Source of the DNA: Actinomycetota bacterium
GTDB taxonomy: Bacteria; Actinomycetota; Acidimicrobiia; Acidimicrobiales; JACCXE01
Assembly: GCA_013697265.1 (NCBI GenBank)
Contig: JACCXE010000158.1
Location: forward strand, 1 to 5,504
DNA length: 5,504 nucleotides
Direction of reading: 5' to 3'
Positions 1-5,504 of this stretch are shown here, piece after piece; the first letter of the stretch is position 1; every line of letters begins with the position of its first letter. The position numbers and the translations under genes were made by a program. The notes beneath the pieces are model-generated. The model searched no databases. It was not told where the DNA came from and saw only the letters and a list, made by a program, of their open reading frames with translations.

Positions 1-647
1 CGCTGCGGGGGGTCCTCCCACAAGCGCGTGAGCGGCCGGTCGCTGATCGCTTCCACCGCGGGATGCACGATGAGGTCATAGGGCTCGGCCAGCGTGAGCT
101 TGCGCTCGGACAGCCCGAAGGGATCGCCCCATCGAGCAACCAGGGGCCCTAAGCGGTAGGCGCCGCGTCGCCAAGCCGTGACTTCGTAGTTGTGGGTGAC
201 TTCGCCGCCGCTCTCAACGGTGCCAATCGGAACCCGCGACGACTCACCAAGCAGCGGAGGAACCTTCTCTTCGAGGATGATGTTGGAAAGCGACCGGTTG
301 GCGTGCAGCGTCACTTCGACCTGCACGGTTTCTCCTTCACGCACTCGTGATCGAAGGTCGCTGCGCTCGCCGGTCAGCGGTAGCGGGCGACGCCCGACTG
401 ACCACATCAACACGAGCACGGCTACCGCCCCGTAAGAGAGCAGGTACATGGGCTTTCCGGCGATCCAGTAACCGATCAGCCACGCCACCACGGCGACGAG
501 AGCGAGAATCAGGCCCGAGAGGGTGATACCGCTGGTTTCGGTCGCTGCAGTCAATGCGCGGCGAACGGGCGAACGCGCTTGTTCTGCGCGCGCCGACGCG
601 CGGCGCGCAACGGCCCCACCTTTGATGGGACGGTCCGACGCGGGCAT
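1..647 (-). CDS. DUF58 domain protein, N-terminal part (cut by window edge)
   Basis: My own translation from the ATG at 647 gives 215 codons open to the window edge; the C-terminus lies outside. Residues 1-40 are an Arg/Ala-rich cytoplasmic-looking leader. Two hydrophobic segments follow at about 41-62 and 67-84, then an extracytoplasmic-type beta-rich region (about 100-160). At 161-169 comes RGAYRLGPL and at 175-179 DPFGL, followed by a 'P.DLIVHP' stretch (187-196). This is the order typical of DUF58 proteins, which often carry a vWA-like fold. The family is commonly encoded beside MoxR ATPases, as here: the gene starts 4 bases after the MoxR stop. The start is well fixed, because an in-frame TGA at 668-666 lies upstream with no other start codon between. 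The Shine-Dalgarno is poor or distant, so translation is probably coupled to moxR. The substrate and cellular role are unknown. Confidence 0.88.
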   Translation of the reverse strand, partial: MPASDRPIKGGAVARRASARAEQARSPVRRALTAATETSGITLSGLILALVAVVAWLIGYWIAGKPMYLLSYGAVAVLVLMWSVGRRPLPLTGERSDLRSRVREGETVQVEVTLHANRSLSNIILEEKVPPLLGESSRVPIGTVESGGEVTHNYEVTAWRRGAYRLGPLVARWGDPFGLSERKLTLAEPYDLIVHPAVEAISDRPLTRLWEDPPQ

Positions 648-651
648 CGAT

Positions 652-1659
652 CTACGCGACGTCCTTCACGCCCAACGGCGCGCGGGTTTTGGTGATGATC
701 CGTTCCAACACGTCTTCGACGGTTTCGCCACGAAGCTGCGCGTCGGGCGTCAGCAAGATCCGATGCCCGAGTATCGGCCGCAGAAGTGCCTTCACGTCTT
801 CCGGGAACACCCGTGTCCGCCCGTCGGCCGCCGCGAGCGCGCGCGACGCGCGTGCAAGGGCGATGCTGGCGCGCGGACTCGCCGACATAAGCAGAGCGCT
901 TTCGGAACGCGTGGCGTTGACGATCTCGAGCAGATAAGTCTCCACCGGCTCGGTCATCTCCACCTCGGCGACAGCCGATCGCATCCACAGGATGTCCCCG
1001 GCGTTGCACACCGAGGTCGTGGTCTCCACTTCAAGTCCAACGAGGTTGCCTCGCACAACTTTGCGCTCGGCTTCGATATCGGGAAAGCCCATCGTCAACT
1101 TGAACAGGAATCGGTCGAGTTGGGCTTCGGGCAACGGGAACGTTCCGGCCTGCTCCACCGGGTTCTGGGTGGCGAGTACCACGAACGGCTTCGGCAGGGG
1201 ATGCGTCACGCCGTCGATGGTTACGTTGCCTTCGGCCATCGACTCGAGCAGCGCCGACTGCGTTTTCGGCGTCGCTCGGTTGACCTCGTCCACCAGCAAG
1301 ATATTGGTGAACACGGGACCCGGCTGAAAGCTGAACTTCATAGTCGACGTGTCGATCACTGAAGACCCGGTGATGTCGCCGGGCAGCATGTCGGGCGTGC
1401 ATTGGATGCGATTCGTGCTTGCGTGCATCGACAGCGACAGGGCCCGAGCCAACATCGACTTGCCTACGCCGGGCACGTCCTCGAACAGTACGTGGCCGTT
1501 GGATGCGAGCGCAACGACGGCCAGCCGGACAACGTCGTCCTTACCGTGAATGACTTTGTTCACGTTGGCGGTGATGCGGTTGAACAGTTCTTGGAACCGA
1601 TCGGTGTCGAGTCCGCCAGCGGCGGCGCTGCGGCGGGTCTTCGTTGTCTTTACAGGCAT
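652..1659 (-). CDS. MoxR-family AAA+ ATPase
   Basis: A complete 335-residue AAA+ ATPase, close to the usual MoxR length (about 310-340). Numbered from the ATG at 1659, the Walker A is DVPGVGKS (Lys67, Ser68), the Walker B is ILLVDE (Asp124, Glu125), sensor 1 is ATQN (Asn166), the arginine-finger motif is EAQLDRF (Arg183), and a sensor-2 SPRAS element (Arg263) sits in the C-terminal lid. All catalytic positions are intact. MoxR proteins act as cytoplasmic ring chaperones that help assemble or activate partner complexes, often with DUF58 or vWA proteins; a DUF58 gene follows 4 bases downstream. I chose the ATG at 1659 over an in-frame GTG at 1686 because AAAAGGA ends 8 bases before it, and because the GTG start would add nine non-conserved residues and overlap the upstream gene by 14 bases. 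The family call is secure; the client protein is unknown. Confidence 0.95.
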   Translation of the reverse strand: MPVKTTKTRRSAAAGGLDTDRFQELFNRITANVNKVIHGKDDVVRLAVVALASNGHVLFEDVPGVGKSMLARALSLSMHASTNRIQCTPDMLPGDITGSSVIDTSTMKFSFQPGPVFTNILLVDEVNRATPKTQSALLESMAEGNVTIDGVTHPLPKPFVVLATQNPVEQAGTFPLPEAQLDRFLFKLTMGFPDIEAERKVVRGNLVGLEVETTTSVCNAGDILWMRSAVAEVEMTEPVETYLLEIVNATRSESALLMSASPRASIALARASRALAAADGRTRVFPEDVKALLRPILGHRILLTPDAQLRGETVEDVLERIITKTRAPLGVKDVA

Positions 1660-1667
1660 GACATTGG

Positions 1668-1674
1668 TCCTTTT
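1668..1674 (-). promoter_or_regulatory. Ribosome binding site of the MoxR gene
   Basis: On the minus strand AAAAGGA occupies 1674-1668 and leaves 8 bases before the ATG at 1659. Its first two A residues are part of the TAA stop codon (1675-1673) of the MFS-ABC fusion gene. The site decides the MoxR start and places re-initiation directly at the point where the upstream gene terminates. Confidence 0.8.
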
Positions 1675-4576
1675 AGGCGGAGACACGAGGTCCGGTTCTG
1701 GCGATGATGTCTTGGTTGGATCCGAGGTATGAGGCGATCACGCGTGGGTCGCTCAGCACCACATCGGGCTTGGCGCGCGTCACGATCGATCCGGTCTGGA
1801 GCGCAATCAGCTCGTCGCTCACGGCGGAGATCAGTGTCATGTCGTGCTCGATGATCAGAATCGAGCAGGCAGTCTCGGTCTTGATTCGTTGCAACAGCGG
1901 CCCGAGTTCTTCTGTTTCGCGTTGCGCGACGCCTGACGACGGCTCATCGAGGAGCAGCACCGTCGGGTCCGCGGCAAGAACGCAGGCAAGGTCGACGACG
2001 CGCCGGGTTCCAGTGGAGAGCTCGCGAACGAATTTGTCGCGGAAGCCGGTCAGGTTGAGCATCAGCAGCAAGCGCTCGGCCCGCTTCTTCAGCTGTGCTT
2101 CGGCTCGGGTGACGTTGGGGAGCCGCAGCGCGCCCATCACGCCGTTGCGCACAGAGAGTTGCCGGTCGAGCGCGACAAGCAACGTCTCTTCGACGGTCAG
2201 CGCACCAAACAGTCGCGCGTCTTGGAAGCTGCGGTGTAACCCGAGCGAAGCACGCTGGTCCGGGCCAAGGTCGGTTATGTCTTCGCCGAGCAGCGTCACG
2301 GTGCCAGCTGAGGGCGCCGCGTACCCAGAGATAAGGTCGAACAACGTCGTCTTGCCTGCGCCGTTCGGGCCGATCAGGCCGAGGATCTCTCCCTCTCGCA
2401 GTGTCAGGCTGACGTCGGTCACCGCAGCAACGCCACCGAAGGACTTCGACAGACCGGCGATTTCGAGGACCGGCGGTGCCGCCTGCGTGTCGTCCCGGCG
2501 CTTCTTCGCCGAGCCGGCGCCCGTCCCGGAGAGGAATACGGACCGCAGAATGTCGCCGCGGGCGAGGAGTTCTGCGGTCGGGCCGCTGAACCGGACTTCG
2601 CCCTTCTCCATGAACACGGCGCGTTGCGCCACGGTCAACGCGACGTTGACCGACTGCTCAACCAGGATGATCGTGGTGCCCGCGGCATGGAGCGCGCGGA
2701 CGATTCCCAACAGTTCCTCCACGACCACCGGCGCGAGACCAAGCGATAACTCATCGATCATGAGCAAGCGCGGTTCGACAAGGAAGGCCTGGCCAAGGGC
2801 GAGCATTTGTTGTTGCCCACCGGACAGGTTGCCTGCAGCCTCACCGGATCGTTCCCGCAGGACCGGGAAGAACTCATAAACGCGTTCGATCTCGCTCGTC
2901 GCCCCGTCCTTGCGGGTCCAGGCCGCCAGAGCGAGGTTTTCGGCCACGGACAGGCTCGGGAATACGCCCTTGCCTCCCGGCACCGAAACGATGCCGCGCG
3001 TGACGTGGTCCTTGGCGGGGAGTTGTGTGATGTCCTCGCCGTCGTAAAGCACTGCGCCGTTGCTTGCAGCAGTGTCGCCTGCGATCGCGCGCAACAGCGT
3101 GGACTTGCCCGCTCCGTTGGTACCGAGCAGGGCCACGATTTCGCCCTGCTCGACCTCGAGGTCGACGCCGAACAGCACCTGCACGGGGCCGTAGGACACG
3201 TCGACGTCTTTGCAAATGAGCAGCTTTGCTTTACCGGCGAGACGCGCGGCACGGCTCTCTTGTTGGGCCAAGGCCGACGCGGCGGCGGCGCGAATGTCGT
3301 CGTCAACGGACTGGCCCGCAGAGGCGAGGATGAATGCGCCGATTGCAAAGATCGGAGCCAGAAGCATGATCCCGGCGCGAATGCCGTACGCATCTCCCAA
3401 TGCCCCCGCGGCCGGCGCCACCAGGATGCCCGGGAGGATGAACACCGCGCCCGCCCCGAAAGCAAACGAGCGCGCCCGCGCCGGGACCACTAGCGAGATC
3501 ACTGTGTTGATCGTCGGCGCAAAGAACGACAGGGCGAGCGCGGCGACCCAGCCGACGGCCACCGACAACCACAACCAGGGCGACACCGCCATGACGCCGT
3601 AGGCGACGGCCGGTACGAGCGCGATAACCCCGCCGAGGGTTATGACGCGACTGGGCCGACGGGCCATGACCCGGTTGCCGATGCTCCCGCCGATCAACAC
3701 GCCAACGAGGTTGAAAACCTGCGACAGCGACAAGAGCGCGCCGCGTTCGAATCCGCCTAGGCCGAACTCATCTCGGTAGTAAACGGAGAGCAACGCGGAG
3801 ATCCCGAGGTAGGACCCGACGAGGAAGGGCAACGCCGCCCACACCCGTCGTAGGGTCCGAACGCTCTTGGCCACGCGCCACGACTCGGCGAATGCGGGCG
3901 GCGCATCTTCGGTAAGGATTCCTTCGGCATCGGCGCCTGCGGCGCGCCGCTCCTGGGCCCCCCGCACCGGTTCAGGCACGCGCAAGGCAATGAACGCGGC
4001 GAGCGCGAACGCAGGGATGCCGAACACGATGAAGGGCAACTGCCAGAAGAACCACGCCGCCAACGTGCCCGCCACGACGGGGGCGAGAATCTGCGCGACC
4101 TCGTTGCCGAGACGGTGCACCGCGAAAACACCGGCACGGCGATCCGGGGGATAGGCGTCGGCGAGCACCGACGCTTGTGCGGGGTCAAGCGTCTTGCCGA
4201 GCCCGGAACCGAAGCGCGCGATACCGAAGGTGAGCAAGTTCGGGGCCAGGCCGGTGAACACGGAGAATCCGCCCCACACCGCGCCGCCCGCTGCGATGAG
4301 GCGCGTACGACGCAGCCGATCCGAGGCGAATCCGACGGGCACCGCGAGGAGGAGCACCAGCAACCCGAACGCCGAGGACAGGCCGAGCAGCGCAGTGAGA
4401 CTCACACCGAAGTAATCCTGGATCTCGGGGAGAAGAACTCCGAAGGCAACCCGGTCGAACTCGTCGGCGAAGTTCATGGCGGCGAGCGCGATAAGCGTGG
4501 TAGCGGACGCGCCGCCGGTGACAACCGACGGTCGGTACTCGCCCAGGAGTCGACGAAGGGGCGCGAGTCGACTCAT
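1673..4576 (-). CDS. MFS transporter fused to LivF-type and LivG-type ABC ATPases
   Basis: Residue numbers count from the in-frame GTG at 4588. Residues about 25-425 are an MFS transporter: some 12 hydrophobic helices, a motif-A-like loop (GFASDRLRR, 86-94), acidic residues in helix 1 (Asp42, Glu43, Asp45) and a hydrophilic central loop (205-250). After an Ala-rich linker, residues 456-685 form a LivF-type ATPase: Walker A GTNGAGKST (489-497), signature LSGGQQQ (588-594), Walker B MIDE (Glu613) and Gln645 at the switch position. Residues 706-955 form a LivG-type ATPase: Walker A GPNGAGKTT (740-748), Q-loop Gln789, signature LSTGT (857-861), Walker B LLLDE (Glu882) and His915. LivF and LivG normally are separate cytoplasmic subunits powering a LivH/LivM importer. 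The upstream LivM gene suggests that this protein energises it; the MFS role is unknown. I prefer the ATG at 4576 (967 residues), which overlaps the permease stop as TGATG; the GTG at 4588 would give 971. Domain calls are secure; substrate is not determined. Confidence 0.93.
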   Translation of the reverse strand: MSRLAPLRRLLGEYRPSVVTGGASATTLIALAAMNFADEFDRVAFGVLLPEIQDYFGVSLTALLGLSSAFGLLVLLLAVPVGFASDRLRRTRLIAAGGAVWGGFSVFTGLAPNLLTFGIARFGSGLGKTLDPAQASVLADAYPPDRRAGVFAVHRLGNEVAQILAPVVAGTLAAWFFWQLPFIVFGIPAFALAAFIALRVPEPVRGAQERRAAGADAEGILTEDAPPAFAESWRVAKSVRTLRRVWAALPFLVGSYLGISALLSVYYRDEFGLGGFERGALLSLSQVFNLVGVLIGGSIGNRVMARRPSRVITLGGVIALVPAVAYGVMAVSPWLWLSVAVGWVAALALSFFAPTINTVISLVVPARARSFAFGAGAVFILPGILVAPAAGALGDAYGIRAGIMLLAPIFAIGAFILASAGQSVDDDIRAAAASALAQQESRAARLAGKAKLLICKDVDVSYGPVQVLFGVDLEVEQGEIVALLGTNGAGKSTLLRAIAGDTAASNGAVLYDGEDITQLPAKDHVTRGIVSVPGGKGVFPSLSVAENLALAAWTRKDGATSEIERVYEFFPVLRERSGEAAGNLSGGQQQMLALGQAFLVEPRLLMIDELSLGLAPVVVEELLGIVRALHAAGTTIILVEQSVNVALTVAQRAVFMEKGEVRFSGPTAELLARGDILRSVFLSGTGAGSAKKRRDDTQAAPPVLEIAGLSKSFGGVAAVTDVSLTLREGEILGLIGPNGAGKTTLFDLISGYAAPSAGTVTLLGEDITDLGPDQRASLGLHRSFQDARLFGALTVEETLLVALDRQLSVRNGVMGALRLPNVTRAEAQLKKRAERLLLMLNLTGFRDKFVRELSTGTRRVVDLACVLAADPTVLLLDEPSSGVAQRETEELGPLLQRIKTETACSILIIEHDMTLISAVSDELIALQTGSIVTRAKPDVVLSDPRVIASYLGSNQDIIARTGPRVSA

Positions 4577-4578
4577 CA
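4574..4578 (-). promoter_or_regulatory. Stop-start overlap (TGATG) coupling permease and fusion gene
   Basis: On the minus strand the permease stop TGA (4578-4576) shares its A with the ATG (4576-4574) of the fusion gene. Only a weak AGGTG-like sequence lies upstream, with a spacing of about 11 bases, so translation of the fusion probably depends on ribosomes finishing the permease. This would keep the two products in similar amounts. The alternative GTG at 4588 would lengthen the overlap to 13 bases and has an AGG only one or two bases away, which is too close. Confidence 0.6.
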
Positions 4579-5504
4579 GTAGCGCCACACCTGCGACTTT
4601 TGACTGCGCCCCTGCGTCGCCACGGTGGACTCAAGTTCGTAGCGGCGTTCTACACCCACCGCGTCGTCGCTGCGCCCTGCGATTGCGACGCGCGCTTCGT
4701 CGCCCTCTTTGAGGCGGCCGGTGATCAGCGTCGGCACCAGGATGCGGTTGCGCATGGCGATACGGCGAAGCCACCCGTCGCGGAGATGAAACGCGAGCGC
4801 CCCCAGTCCGGATGGGAAGAACAACAGGATCCCAAGCACGCCCAACGACCCGGCGAGCAGTTGACCGCCTTCGTTGGCGATGATGATGTTGGTGGTGGCC
4901 AGATAGATCGCACCCACGAGCACCGCGTACACCGAACCCAACCCGCCGAGCACGGCCATGAGGAACATGTCGACGCTGCGGCTTGGCGCGAAACTCGCGG
5001 CCGACACTCCATTCTGGTGGTGGGCGTAAAGCACGCCGGCAAGGCCTGCGAGAAACCCAGACATCGCGAACGCAGTGAGGCGAACTCGTACGAGGTTGAT
5101 GCTGAACGATTGCGCGGCGCGCTCGTTCTCGCGCATGGCAATGAGCAAGCGCCCCGTCCGACTCTGCCGAAGCCCGCCCGCCGCGAAGATCGCGAAGGCG
5201 AGAAAGATAAGGCACAGGTAATAGAACGGGCGTTCGCCGAGCGCGGTGTCGACCCACAAGAGTTTCGGCCGACGCACGACGTCGGGAAGCAACCAGTCAA
5301 AGTAACGGGGGTTGACAAGAAACGTCGAGGCGACAACTGCGAACGCCAGCGACGAGACGGCGAGAAACAGCCCCTGGATGCGAAGCGCCGGAAGCCCAAC
5401 CAGAACCGCCACGGCTGCAGTTCCAAGCGAGCCGAGAAGCACTGCCAGGAGAAACGGCACCCCCGCCTCTCCGGTAAGCCAGCCGCCCAGCACGGCGCCA
5501 ACGG
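4576..5504 (-). CDS. livM: LivM-type branched-chain amino acid ABC permease (N-terminus outside window)
   Basis: The frame stays open through the window edge, giving 308 visible residues before the TGA; a GTG at 5493 is in frame but internal, because the preceding codons (Val-Gly-Ala) continue the typical permease sequence. Hydrophobic helices fill visible residues 1-62 and 93-110. The family hallmark follows: GRLLIAMRENERAA (117-130), a cytoplasmic region of the kind that contacts the ATPase, then AFAMSGFLAGLAGVLYA (144-160) and VLGGLGSV (184-191). This identifies a LivM-type subunit of the HAAT importer family (branched-chain amino acids, urea, amides or related solutes). The substrate cannot be read from the permease alone. 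About 65 C-terminal residues after the last helix (from about 240) form a charged, mostly hydrophilic tail that is longer than I expect for LivM. The missing N-terminus could hold only LivM helices or a fused LivH domain. Confidence 0.9.
   Translation of the reverse strand, partial: VGAVLGGWLTGEAGVPFLLAVLLGSLGTAAVAVLVGLPALRIQGLFLAVSSLAFAVVASTFLVNPRYFDWLLPDVVRRPKLLWVDTALGERPFYYLCLIFLAFAIFAAGGLRQSRTGRLLIAMRENERAAQSFSINLVRVRLTAFAMSGFLAGLAGVLYAHHQNGVSAASFAPSRSVDMFLMAVLGGLGSVYAVLVGAIYLATTNIIIANEGGQLLAGSLGVLGILLFFPSGLGALAFHLRDGWLRRIAMRNRILVPTLITGRLKEGDEARVAIAGRSDDAVGVERRYELESTVATQGRSQKSQVWRY

Noticed and set aside
523..1362. A 279-codon open frame on the plus strand
   Set aside because: Antisense to the MoxR gene and the DUF58 start. 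The translation is Arg/His-rich, with no motif, ribosome binding site or neighbour to support it.
1660..1672. A terminator or promoter between the fusion gene and MoxR
   Set aside because: The gap is only 13 bases, filled by the MoxR ribosome binding site, with no hairpin or T-run.
1704..2879. A 391-codon open frame on the plus strand
   Set aside because: It lies fully antisense to the two ABC ATPase domains, whose motifs are all on the minus strand. Its product is Ser/Arg/Pro-rich with no recognisable domain, as expected of a high-GC shadow frame.
2474..3313. Possibility that the fusion is an artefact and livF/livG start separately
   Set aside because: Neither linker has an in-frame ATG or GTG; the only candidate start is a TTG (Leu440) without a Shine-Dalgarno. 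The frame is open throughout and both linkers have the Ala-rich or charged composition of real interdomain linkers. A sequencing error cannot be fully excluded without reads.
2758..3465. A 235-codon minus-strand frame overlapping the fusion gene
   Set aside because: It is an out-of-frame reading of the MFS/LivF region; the product is low-complexity Ser/Arg/Pro and the main frame carries the conserved motifs.
4576..5493. Permease as a complete 305-residue protein starting at the GTG at 5493
   Set aside because: The frame continues without a stop to the window edge, and the three residues before it extend the helix as in LivM proteins, so the true start lies outside.

Overview
The window is a high-GC, gene-dense bacterial segment. 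Every gene lies on the minus strand, so transcription runs from position 5504 towards 1. GC-rich codon use, an actinobacterial style of branched-chain amino acid (Liv/HAAT) ABC components and a MoxR-DUF58 pair suggest an actinomycete-like bacterium (Actinomycetota). This placement is an inference; there is no rRNA or other taxonomic marker here.

Layout in transcription order. (1) 5504-4576: a LivM-type membrane permease of a branched-chain amino acid or related importer. It is cut by the window edge at its N-terminus and ends in an unusual hydrophilic C-terminal tail. (2) 4576-1673: a roughly 970-residue polypeptide joining three modules that are normally separate proteins: a 12-helix MFS transporter, a LivF-type ABC ATPase and a LivG-type ABC ATPase. 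Its start overlaps the stop of the permease gene (TGATG). (3) 1659-652: a complete MoxR-family AAA+ ATPase, starting 13 bases after the fusion gene stops, behind a strong Shine-Dalgarno whose first bases lie in that stop codon. (4) 647-1: the first 215 codons of a DUF58 protein (the usual MoxR partner), with two N-terminal membrane helices, running off the window.

The four genes are separated by -1, 13 and 4 bases, with no room for a promoter or terminator, so they look like one transcript. The first two probably form one transport machine: the LivM permease supplies a membrane subunit and the fusion supplies both nucleotide-binding domains plus an extra MFS membrane domain. No LivH permease or substrate-binding protein is visible; they could lie upstream beyond 5504. 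The MoxR and DUF58 pair is a chaperone-type module of the kind linked to assembly or activation of membrane or von Willebrand factor A-type complexes. Its tie to the transporter rests on gene order alone.

The most notable feature is the MFS-LivF-LivG fusion, whose two ATP sites are predicted to be unequal: one canonical, one degenerate. No RNA genes, mobile elements, CRISPR arrays or notable repeats were seen, and no non-coding stretch exceeds 13 bases.
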